64,000 nt of DNA from Balanoglossus misakiensis (taxonomy: Eukaryota; Hemichordata), in the NCBI GenBank assembly GCA_040954595.2, contig CM082582.2:8122001-8186000 (forward strand), written 5' to 3'. Positions within the stretch are counted from its first letter, which is position 1. Each line of letters opens with the position of its first letter. Position numbers and translations under genes: made by a program. The notes under the pieces were generated by a model, which was not told the origin of the DNA, made no database searches, and saw only the letters and a program-made list of their open reading frames with translations. Shown here one piece after another: positions 1 through 11,712 of the stretch.

Positions 1-1382
1 TGGAGCAGGTATTGATGCGGGGAGAATCTGCTGCGATGTGTGTGTGTGCGTGTGTCGGGCGTTGGCGTGAGAGCCATTGCAGAGCGGTCGGTGGTGCAAA
101 TTGTGTCGCACGGAACCGTCCCTCAGAGCGGAGGACCCCGGCCACCCCTCCTGGATTCCACCCCAATGGTACGGTCAGGAATTCTGCCGCAGTTACTAGG
201 CACCAGGTCAGAAGAAAATGATAATGGTGCCCAAAAGAAGTTCTGCACTGGTGTGTGGCTTGCCTCATCAAATGCAATTTTATGAAGGATAAAAAAAAAA
301 GAGTGCGCGACGTGATTGGAACCTGCCATCTTGACAGACAGTTGAAGACTACACGCAGGCACAGGTAACCAAGCGTCAGAATCGTTATTAGGGCGCCGAG
401 ATTTGTGGAGTGGTGGGAGGGGATTTGCCAGGTCTTTTTTGATGTCCGCGTTTTCAAGTGTGCCCAGGTACAGGCCACCCCCTATTTGCATGCATGTGCC
501 CTGTTCCATGAAGCTCTTCATTATTTTTAACTGTGATGGCATTTCGTCCGGGTCGTTATCTTAACCAGCAGATATGCAAGGGTTTAATTAATTAACTCGG
601 TATTTATCACTTGGCGTTCCTTTTCTCAGTGGCTGGGGAGGGAAGCCGGTGGGAAGAAAAATGAAGAGGATTTGGGGGAAGCTATAGTCTGGGCCATGAG
701 GCTGTGGGTGCTGCTCTTGGGCTTGGGCTCATTTGCATGCGGTATAGACTTGTTTCTTTGTTGACACAAGGTTTAAATGGCCATTTGAACTGATGTTATT
801 GAAATGAACCCAGGTATGGAAATTGGTCTGTCACGGGGAAGCCATGTGTCTGTCTCACGCTCTCTCCATCTTTTGAAAAGTTCGGGGAGGGTTTTATGTT
901 TAGTGAAAAATGGGCGTAATCATGAGGGGCTCTTTTCTACCCGAGTGGTGGTTCTCAACAAGGAACACTTCATGAAAATTGATAAAGCAGAATGTCTATC
1001 AGTCACGTTTAAATATATACCCCCATGTCCGGGAGTGGTCGCTCATTTTTGACATGTTTAAATTATAAGCCTCACTGATGTGCAAGTTTGGCGTGGGCAG
1101 GAATTTCAAATCATCGCATTAGAGGACAAACAAAACAGGTGTTTGACAGTGTGTGGGATGTCAAAAAAATGCCCACCTTTCTTTTTTGCTGAATTTGAAT
1201 TGATGTGACGGGTTTTCCGTGAAGAGTTTTTGTCGTAGCTTGTTGGCAAGTTGCCAAATTGATGTGGTCATGTGCTGAAACGATTGAGCACGCAGACATG
1301 TCTCAATTGGGCCCACAACAAGAAAGAAAGAAAAAAAAAAAAGGATTTTCGTGATGAGGTTATTGTGTCTGTTCAGAAATGT

Positions 1383-1403
1383 TCTCTCTCTCTCTCTCTC
1401 TCT
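1383..1403 (+). repeat. CT dinucleotide repeat
   Basis: About ten CT units after ATGTTCT in the noncoding region upstream of the RREB1-like exons. Confidence 0.85.
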
Positions 1404-4400
1404 GGGCCATTTCATTCTCAGTTCCAGAGTTCAAGATCTAATTACACCCTCCACAATGGTACGTTTAGTGGTATTGTTTTTGCATGTCTTGTGTGGACTG
1501 TCCAACTTGTATTTTAACATGATTCATGTTCCAGCCAGGTGACTCTTTAACCTGAAGTATGTTTTGTTTGTTTCTGGAGAAAAAAACCCCGACCCACACG
1601 TCTCTCATCAGTGGCAATGACCTTCCTACATAAATCAACCCATTTGGTCATGGTCGCTCTATTCTCTCCGAGGTGACGGAATTACAAGTTCAAATTTACA
1701 TATTCAGTGTTGACCCGTGAAAACTACAGACCCCCCATTGAAAAGGAAAATGAAACCGTTGCCAGGCCAGTGGGTTTTTTTGACAGAACACAAAAGGCTG
1801 AAAATTATTCACAGTTCAAAGTTCATAGTTTTCAGCCGGATCATGGGATGTTTGATATCTGGAATCCACACACCCACTGACAAACACCAAATCTATATGC
1901 ATGGCCTCTCTCACAAGCCTGTCAGTTATAGAGGCTGTGTCGGTACGGTCTGATTGACTTGGATGAAGATGGTTATGGATTGGGATTTAGCAAATTGCCC
2001 TTTTGAGTGACCTTGATTTGATTTGATTTGATTGATTCTATTATACTGCAACTGTAAACTATAGACGGGGAAAAAATTATGGCCTGCCGTTGTAATTTTC
2101 ATGTCGGACTGGAGGGGGAAGTAGATAGGACCTTGCTTGACAACATAAGATTTTTGCCAGTGACAGTCTTTGGAAATCTATTACTTAGAAGTATGACATC
2201 ACATGTTAGATTAGGGAGAAGATGTGCTAAAAGAAAATGCAGAAATATTGAAGTCAAGTTGAATATAAAAAAATGGGAAAACTTAAAAGAGAACTAACCA
2301 TTACCATGGACATGTGTGTAAACATGTGAATGTTTTGAACCCTAGTTGACGCTTTTCCAATAAATCTGTCATGTGTTTGACTGTTGCCATGGCAATCGAG
2401 CTAACCCAGACTTTCATATTGATTATAAAACACTCTTCATCTTTGACTTTATTTTCATTTTGGAAGGCGTTCTTCTTCATGGCCTTCACTGGTCAAATGT
2501 CCGGTCACCAAATGCAGATATATACGGCCATATCTGTTCTGGGATGTAGCGGTATGTGCTCAGCTTCAAAGACCAGTCAAAGATGGCCGCCGAATTCACC
2601 ATAGTGGTGGTAACGCGGGGCAACCTGGCTACGGGACAGTGCGTCTGTAACCAACAAGAATCACTTTAATCCTCACTGTTATTATCATCCCACTGATGTC
2701 GTACAAAGATCACAAGTGACAGAGTGGCCATAAAAAAACAACTAAACAGGAGGTCATCTTTTGTGCGAGACTCTGAGGGGCTGTTGTGTCTGCAGTCGCC
2801 AGATATTTAAACATTGTTGGTTGGAAAGAAATAATTAAGATTGTGTGGATTTTTAGTGGGGCCTTTTTTGTTCAGAGTTCAGAAGCAGGGTTTTATAGAT
2901 GATGAGAGACCAGAATCAACACGGTACCAGTGCATTTAAACTTGTATGATTGTTAACAATTTGAAAATCAGAAGCTGGTTTGGGTGGGGATGGGGAGAGG
3001 AGTGGGTGATTGAAGATATTTTGTGCATCACCATTTCGAGATTTTAGGGTTTCCCCTAAGACCATGTGCTGATTGTTTGCACACTGCACAGTTGGTGTGG
3101 TGAAATGGGTGTGGCTTGTAGAAACACTGTGTTATGTAAAAAGATATAGATTTTGATTGTCCATGCAATTGCTTGAGGATGAGGGTTAGTTTTATTTTAC
3201 AGACTTGCCAGGAAACAAGTGTTTGTGATCTGAAACAGGAAGGATCTGGATCAAGCTGTCCATAAAGCATGAAATGGGCTGCATTTTCACTTCATCTGGT
3301 TTTTGAAAAAAAAAATGTATATTCCTCTGTGTGTGTAATTTAATCTCCTGATATCAAGTGTGATCTCCTCCCATATGGCAGTTTGTGACAACTGAGTTTA
3401 AGTAGTTTATTATTTTTTTGGTGAGGTGTCAGGTCATTTGTTAGATGTTCTGGATAATGAGTGTGTGTTAATCTTGTCATGCTGTGTGACTAAGCTGACA
3501 TCAAGTCACCTTCAGAGGCATTTGTATAATTGGTGAAAATGACTCAACAGTTGGTCATTTCTGCCCCAAAACGTTTGTGTGTCTGGGTCTTCAGTGGATG
3601 GCTGTTTAGTGCAGCACTAGCAAAGGGGAAGATATGTACGAAAGCAGATGGCTATAAGTCAAAACACATTCATATTTTTCCAATATTCACAGCATGCTTT
3701 GGCAAATAATATCAGCTTGCTGGTACCCTCCAGAATCCACCCGCTTGGGCCGACTGATTGACTCAATCATTGGTGGTAATTCTCTCTCCTTCTCCCCGCT
3801 GTGAAAGTTTTTTCCTGCCAACTGGGCCACGCCCCGTGAAAACAGATGCAGAAATTGGCCCGTGGGCATTGTACTCCGATTGACCCGTAGAGATGAGGAA
3901 TCCATGCGTGTCAGTTGGAGATTGATGCTCACGTACACGTAGTTTGCCAGCAACTCATGTGCATTCGTCATATATAACCCTCACCTCATCCTGAAACGTT
4001 TAATTTTGAGAGGCCAATGAGTCCAACGGCCTTCTCATAATGTTTCATCTTTGAAACTCAGCCCCACGGAAGTGAAACTGGTGAGGGTCAATTGAAACAA
4101 GACTGTGGGGTGTAAAATCACATCCATTCTGTTCAAAATTCAACATTTGCAGTGAAATTATTTTTTATCAATATGAATACAGGACTTCTCCATCCCAAAA
4201 ATGGCAGTTAAAAAAAGATACAGATTTTGAGGTTATAATGTTCTTAAAATGTGCAGGAAAATGGTTTCTTGAGTGAATTCTACTTTTTTTAAATGTCTGT
4301 GAGGTTACTTAATTCAGCCAGGAAATATTTGACCATTATGCCGACCTTCAAAATGTGGCAAAGAACCTTGAATAGCACGTGTAAAGAAGAGGGAACGTTT

Positions 4401-6999
4401 GGATTGCAGGGAGGTGCGACGTACTGCACCTGTATGTCAAACTTGCCAGCATTTTTTTCCTCAAACACGAGGTTGATGGTGATCAGACAAACATTAAGGA
4501 TGGACGTTTCTGTGAAACTATGATAACTGGTGACATTTAGATTTGCGCGTGAATCTGCGATCCTCTCACATTTCAATTCAGACACATTCTGACGAAATCA
4601 AACACAAAATTGCCATAATCAAGGACACAGAAACCAACATCGCCAGAATTGAAGGTGCGGTCATTTCCTGTCTGACGGAAAGTCTCGCAGCCCCGTGTTA
4701 TTGGCTCGCCATCAATGGGTATACTTAGTTGTCATGACAACTGGGGTATTTTTCCCCTGCAGAAACGGAGATATTTCTACTGGTATGACATGTACCATAT
4801 GTGTCTTGTTGTGGCCAGTCCAAAGTCTAATATCCATATTTCATCTGTGAATTTTTATTTGTGGCAGTGTCAAGTTGTCACCCTGAACTGTTTGAGCGGA
4901 AAATGTGAAATATTTCTTCTGCCAAGAAGATATAAAATAACAGTTCAGTTCATGCAAATATCTGCCTGTTAGCAATCTCAAGTACCATCATTTTCTAGAT
5001 GCCAAAATAAAGTCCTTTATCCTGGAAGTCAATTTTTCAGGGCTCTTTTTTATCTCGTGACTTCACTGACATCACCAATGATTTGAATAATTCTGCCATA
5101 TGTTTGGTGTGAGAAATTGAGCTCAGTTACAAACTGGCAACACGCCCTCCTGAACTGAATCAGCAATTGAGTTTCGGAATATGATCAGATGATCAACATT
5201 TGAGTCATCTTATGAATTTATAATCACTGAAATGAGCAGAGAAAGGAAGGCGTTTATTAACAGGAGATGAGGCCGTGAGTGTGGGAATAGGAAGCATAGG
5301 ATTTTCATCAACTGAATAAATTACTCTTACATCGCAGAATTGAAAACTTTTCTCATAAAAGAAGAAGACAAAAAAAGTGATAATGCAGTGTGTTCAGTTT
5401 TCCATTGATTTGCATTTTGGTTTCTAAAGGACGAGCGAAAATAGTGGAATTCTCAGTGTCCTAGTAACGGCGGCAGTTCTGTGGTAACAGGCAGATTTTT
5501 TTGTGTTCAGCGGAGAATAGAACAAAAGCTAACGTGAATCACTTTTCTCTAATCGCCATTGAAGAGGGGAAGTCTTCCGTCGACACAATGCAAGGCAAAA
5601 AGTCCTGTCACAACAGATTTTATCTACTGACAATAGCCATATTTATATGTAGGGTGGTTTTTTGTCGTCTGGGAATGCGTTGCGCTCAGTGTGATGCAGC
5701 AGTGAGATTCTCATTTGGTTGTTTCCCCCTCCCAATGGAATGCTTGTCATCCGGCAGGATTGGGTTTCAGATTCCCTGTAAAAATGATCGTTCCAGTGGT
5801 TGCCAAGCTGAAGATGTCCATTTGTGAGAGAGGGGAATTTGGTTTGATTCCCTCTTCTTCCCAGAAATTTGGGCCACTTTATTCGTTGTTGCCACCGGCT
5901 GAGAAGCCCCTAACCTTTCGTACAACTTCAATGCTCATCATCACCCCAGAGAATAAACTTGAAAAGGGAATATATCACCCATGACATCCTATTGATGGTA
6001 GTGTTTTTGCACTCAAGGAGGTATATGTTGTCTGGATGAGATCACAAAATTACTTGCATCTGAACTTTTTAGGGGGGTGGGGGGAGATCTGTAACAAATA
6101 CTTTTTTGTTTCATTGCCCAATCTTGCTTGTGTTTGTGTGCATTTATGAGTCATATGTTTGTCGAGTTTTTCGTTCTGATATTGGTGTGTTTGATTGATG
6201 TTCGGTTGACTGAAGGAGGAATTAACTTGTTGAATATTTGTTTCCAAAATAGGCTTCCCTCAAATCCAACAAGGGAAAGCAGCTGGTCTTTGGAGGCTTC
6301 GGGAAGCAGATCAGGCTATTTTCATGCAGGGGTTAGAAAAAATTGACAAGTTGTGTATTTAATGGGATTATGCGAGATATATGACAGATGTGGAAACACT
6401 AAATCTTCCTGGACTTTGATCATAATCACAGAGAATATTTTCTCACTTGGATGACATTGCAGAAAATTCGTCGTACTTATAAATCTCCTGAGCTCACACG
6501 ATGCGTTGGCACGTCCCTGCCAGCTGTCACCCCTACCGGACAGAATGGAACAGTCAAAGTAGTATTGGCGCTCATTTTTGACTTGTCATTTCCTTTTTCG
6601 ATAATTATTATAGAGGGCTGTGGCAGAAATGTGAACAGATGATGCGAGCTGGCCAGCCAATTACACCAGCTCCTTGTTTATTACTGACGTGGGCGGATAC
6701 CAGAATACATTGTGTGTGTATACACATGGAAGTCTGGACGTCGGCATAGATAAAATACTTTCACATTACTGCCAGGGGAAGATAGACAATTGAAGCGTTG
6801 TTTTTTGGCGACCCAGTGGTGCTAATCCTCTTTTAATGGGAAACACTAATTTACAACGGAAGCAGAAAAAGAAAATCAATTAATTTACGCATTCACTGTA
6901 TGGCTCTGTTTCCTTTTGTTCTTTCATCGCATGTCGGAGTATCACATTTTTTTGCTCCCAGCAGAATAAAAGCTTTGGTGTCATCAGTATTGCATCTGT

Positions 7000-7037
7000 A
7001 TTCAGATAGCTTTCCATCTTTCTATTCAGATAGCTTT
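7000..7037 (+). repeat. Short direct repeat, 24-bp period
   Basis: ATTCAGATAGCTTT occurs twice, 24 bases apart, in the upstream noncoding region. No further copies are seen nearby. Confidence 0.6.
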
Positions 7038-10000
7038 GGCTTTTAAAGCTTGGTTAGTGTGACGCCCTGTCAACCTGCATTTCCATGGCGATCCTGAGCT
7101 ATTTTTCACCAAATTTGAAATGTATTGGTTTTAATTTAAAATTGTCAGATACCACTATGTGAGAAATTTTTTGTTGGAAATTTCGTACCCCTCCCCCCAA
7201 AAGAGTAAGTCAGAAACGAAGGAAAGGAAAAGCTGTCAGGCCAATCGTATGTTTAGGTTGCCGTTGATATACTGGCGTTCGCTGAGCCCCATCACTTCCT
7301 CCAGCATAGCAACCGTGGCTGTGTGCTCATTTGCATACCGGCAAGTCACATGATCAGGGGTTAGTTTGCGAGAGAAGATGTGATGTGGAGGATGTCAGCT
7401 TCTCTGTGGGAGAAACTCTGTGAGTATGGAATCCGTGGTATTTGCCTTCCATTCATCCGCCTCGCGAAAAATTCTCCTGTTTGGGCTGCGGGACGAACAT
7501 TTACTCTTTGCCATGGCAACCGGTGATGAGGGAAGGGCGAGGCAGGCACACGCACAAAAAATTGACGCAGGTTTTTTTTATTTATAATTTTAGAATGCTC
7601 TACCAGTAGGGCCTGCACAGATGTCACGTCTGGCTTATGGATGTCAGTGATAAATGCATGCTGGTTTTTTGAAGCTCTTTTTTTTCCGAGGCAGACATCC
7701 TTTCAATGTGTTACATCATAGGCAGTGCAAGTACATACAGGAACACAGTGTGTATGCATATATGCATAAAAGGATGTGAAATTTCTAGAGAGCCAGTCGG
7801 AAACAAAAAATTCAGTTATCTGGAGTCGGGGGTGTTTAAGGTACCGCGCCTGAAAGATGAATGAATGATTGATGGAGAGTAGCCGGGGCTGACTTCTGCA
7901 TCACTGTGTGTGTGTGTGTGTACAGTGATGATCTTGTGTGTATGCACGTCAGCTCACATTGTAGACATAAAACGGAGTCGAGGAATGCTCGGACGGGTGT
8001 AGAGTTACAGTTTGAGTTTGTTGGATGACTCCCGGAGTCAAGGCTGGTCTCTCTGTTGGGACCGCAACGGGTTCACCAAGTCTGGATGTTGGATCTTCAA
8101 CTTCCCTGAAGCCACTCTCCCTCTCTCTCTCTCCTCGCCATCTGCATCCTGTGTTTTCACAAAAGCCATCTTCCTCAGGAAATCGGCAGCAATTTTTTTT
8201 TCCCTTCAACTTTTAAAGCATATTCTCTTCTAAGGGGATTTTCTTCCCTGTCGACTCAACTCCATGGTTAAAAATTAATCCTGTGTGCTAACCAGTTTTA
8301 GTGCTCACCAGTAAAACGATGAACATTTTATTTGCAGTCGATAATGAAGCAGTCATTGTGTTGCATTGTGCGAAAATTAAATAGTACTGGATGAGTGAAA
8401 GTTCACCTGTTAATAGAAATTATTGATCAATTTGTCTTTAAAGGGTGCATTTAGTGTAGGGTTGTGTTTTTGTTCCGAGTTGCAGTGGCAGTCGCAAATT
8501 CGTGGGTTTAAATTCGGGCGATAGCAGAGATAGCTTATCATGCAGTCTTTGTGGGTTCAGCATTAACAGTTCCCACAGTAGTTGAATGTGTGAAATACGG
8601 TGTATTGGAAAGAAAAAGAGATGTATTTTTAGCCGGTGTGGTCACCAGCCTGCTTGGAGAACACACAGCGGTGAACTGTGGCCGGTGTAATCGATGCTTT
8701 ACACTAACAGCATATTGTGTGAATTTGTGTCAACTTGGAAGAAGAAAAGAAGCATGTTTTAAATATTTTTTTTGCAATGAATTTAGACTTGATGTTGACT
8801 TAAGTCGAGTGCGCAAGTTATTTAATGTGTATCAGTTCAAACATCTCCTTGCTAGTTTTGAGGGAAATTTCATGTAAAATGGAAAAACTTGAAGAAATTG
8901 TTTCTGACTTGAGAGCAGATGGTTGGTGTGTCTAGCAAATTGATTGTTTTCTGCCTCATACCCCCACAAGGCTTGATACTGTGCTCAACTGAAGTTACAT
9001 CTGATAAATCTGATTAATATACAATTTCACTGTGGATATAAAAAATGACAACTGCAAATCGTCAAATTCAGATAATTATTTTTTTTTTATATGAAAACTA
9101 GCTTGGCCGGGATATGTCGCGGAGAATTCATGTCTTTATGAATTCATTATGATTGTGCCTCATCATTTTGTCTCATCAATACATGTATGATTTTTGATGC
9201 TGGACGTCAGACAAAAGAGTCGTCGTGAAAAGCGATGACTTCTGACATTCAGCGAAATAGCTCCACTGGAACATCATATGGCGAGAATCAAACCCAGCTT
9301 CGAGACACGGATGCAGTTGACTTCTTAGCATCCCCAAATTTTTCGGCGGCATTCCACTGACAAGTGTGTATAATTTTGAATTCACCATCCCCCCTCCCCC
9401 ACCTCCTCCTTGTTTCAGTTGTGACAGCTTGCTCGGACTGAGATAGATTTTTAAATCCACTCCTGGTTAGGTCAAGACGAGCATTCCTCTGGGGGAATCC
9501 GCAGATGCATGACAGAAGTTGACAGTGACAGTCGAAAGGTTAAGCACTTCAAATATGCGATCTGTAAAAATGAAATTCATTTGGCTTTTATTTTATACTC
9601 GTGTGTGCAAGCTGGCGTGGCGGCTGTGGGCTTTCACGTCTTTCTGGTTTGGGTCGATCTCGCGAAAACGATCAGTGGGATAAATTGGGTTAATGAAACC
9701 CAAAATGAAATAAATTTCCTGTGTGAGAGAGGAACTGTGCATCATAGAGATGGTGTTCTGCATGCACACAGCGATATTTCAAAGAGTTGAGTAGAAGCGC
9801 TAAACATTTGAAATTCAGACACTCAGTGCACCTGCTTGTGTGACATAAATCGTCATTGTGAAGATATACAGGCATTTTCATATTTCTTCTCAAAATTACG
9901 ACGCATCTTTTTCAATTTACATATATTTTGCCATCCGCAGGGGTGATAACGATGTCCATTATTGGATCATATGAATTTCTAATTCATCAGCGTCAGTGTA

Positions 10001-10185
10001 AAAAAAAAAATTGCCCACAAGATTGGCACTTGTTATATGGAAGTAAAAGAGGCACTCCGTCACAGTGCAAGGGAATTTTCCTCCATTGCTCAGTGGATGT
10101 GTTTTCCGGTTGCCGTGGTAACGGCGATGCTTCTGCATGAGTGGTGAAAGAGGTGGATGTGAGGTTGTGATGGTGTCGACAAGAA

Positions 10186-10222
10186 AGAGAGCGAGAGAGA
10201 GAAAGAGAAAGAGAAAGAGGAA
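10186..10222 (+). repeat. GA-rich purine tract
   Basis: GAGAGAG and GAAAGAGAAAGAG units about 0.75 kb upstream of the first RREB1-like coding exon. GA tracts near promoters can bind GAGA-type factors, but no such role is shown here. Confidence 0.75.
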
Positions 10223-10957
10223 GACTAGAGGCAGCTGAGGCAGACACATTTCATTAATACAATTCATTTTACCCGCAAGGACTACATATTATCATTACCA
10301 GGTTTTGTGCTATTTATAGTGCGGTTGACAGCTGACAATGGTTGCCATGGAGCCCAGCATCCATTTTTTTTGCTGGGCGACAGGAATGTGATGGTGGTTA
10401 TCGTCGCTGCTCCATCCTCTTGTGGGTTGTTTTTTTGAAAACTCAGCCTCGATAATTCCTGTGTTTCTCCTGTGTGGTGCCTTGTTTGCATTTCGCTTCG
10501 CGTATTTGTCGATGGTTGTAATTATTATCAGTGTCTGAGACAACCGGGATGTTTTTGCTGATGCGGTGGCTCTGATACATAGTTCTTAGTGGATATTAAA
10601 TGACAATAGCTCATCAATGCTCATCAGCTGGAATTCAAAAAAAAAATATGTGAGAGTTGTGTTGCAACATGCTCCTGCTGTTTTTGTTGTGGAAATTAAA
10701 TGAACAGGGCCTCCCTCATCTTTCACATTGAAATTAATTATGACGTCGGATTCTCCTAATGTTCTCTTGGCTGTGTTCAAAATTGACATGAAACGGCAGG
10801 ATCTTCTGTCATGGTTTTTGGAAGCCTGTCTTTTCTGCAGACATTACTTCATCAGATCTGAATATGACATTTCATGCATCCTTGGAATAATTCTTAAATG
10901 TAATAATTTGTGTGAGCATATTTTTTATTTTATTTTTTTTCTCTTAATTTGTTTCAG

Positions 10958-11712
10958 TTGTTGGGGCGGCAGTTGAGGATTTGAATGATGGAGGCAGTTA
11001 TCTGACGCAGGAGAACATGGCAGTGGAGAAGGTGGGAGACGAGGCGGCCATCATCGGTCTGCAGGGCGCTAATCGGCCAACGCTGGCAGAGGACGACGCG
11101 CTGCTCAACGTCAGTGTGACAGACGGAGGAGACATGAAAAACAACGGCAAGTTCAGAACTCATTCCAGGAAGATGGCCAGCCCCAAGAAGGCCGTGGCGG
11201 CGCTGGCCCAGAAGGGCAACCCCGAGATAGAAACGGCCAACATGACGTTCTCGCCGAAAAACGCCAAAGGGGGGAGGATCTCGGCGAGCGAGAGCGGGGA
11301 CGGGGCCAATTTCTCCGGCAGCGACGACGTGGAGTCGCAGGACATGCCCCGGGAGAGAAGCAACGGTCTCATGGACGACGGCTGGGGTCTCGGCTCCGAC
11401 TCCGGCGGCAATCTGGCAGCCATGCAGATGTCTCGCTTGGACAGCAGTGGGAACAGCATGGACGGAAGCGAAAGTTTAAACGAGGGCTTCGAGTCGTCGG
11501 TGGCCAGCTTCGACGACTCCGTCTCCTCTAAGGATATTCTCATGGCGACCAACGGCACCACCGCAAACGTGCGCCGGGGAAAGAAATCGAGAACAATGTC
11601 ATTACCAGATATGCAGACATATGACAGCGACGAGGACTGGGATATCACAAGCTACCGTAAGAAGAAAAAGAAAAGCTATGCAAGTAACAGAGGTGGAAAG
11701 AGAAGAAAAAAG
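10958..11712 (+). CDS. RREB1-like exon with N-terminal region
   Basis: The acceptor is TTTGTTTCAG ending at 10957 and the donor is AAG/GTTGGT at 11713, phase 0. The frame is open from the acceptor; the first in-frame ATG is at 11017 with a strong context (A at -3, G at +4). It encodes a Ser/Asp/Gly-rich, apparently disordered segment ending in basic runs (RKKKKKS, GGKRRKK) that look like a nuclear localisation signal. GC content rises sharply relative to the flanking DNA. A six-codon out-of-frame upstream ORF (10985-11005) lies ahead of the ATG. Confidence 0.85.

Larger units (their letters stand above)
1..10957. other. Noncoding region upstream of the RREB1-like coding exons
   Basis: Nearly 11 kb without an open reading frame that looks like a real exon. 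The ORFs present are short, of random composition and without good splice sites in matching phase. The first ~370 bases are richer in CpG than the rest and contain donor-like sites (AG/GTCAGA near 203, AG/GTAACC near 364), so an untranslated 5' exon could lie there, but this is not demonstrable. The remainder is AT-rich with TG, CT and GA simple repeats and homopolymer runs. The most likely reading is a 5' intron or upstream control region of the zinc-finger gene that follows on the same strand. Confidence 0.5.

Noticed and set aside
123-542. 139-codon ORF on the - strand at the window start
   Set aside because: No initiation context, no domain, no partner exon; probably chance in a GC-richer stretch.
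8551-8877. 108-codon ORF with several Cys
   Set aside because: No splice sites in matching phase, AT-biased random composition, and Cys spacing that does not fit a finger or secreted domain.
9959-10267. Leu/Phe-rich - strand ORFs suggesting a membrane protein
   Set aside because: The hydrophobic run is the complement of a GA-rich simple repeat at 10186-10222.
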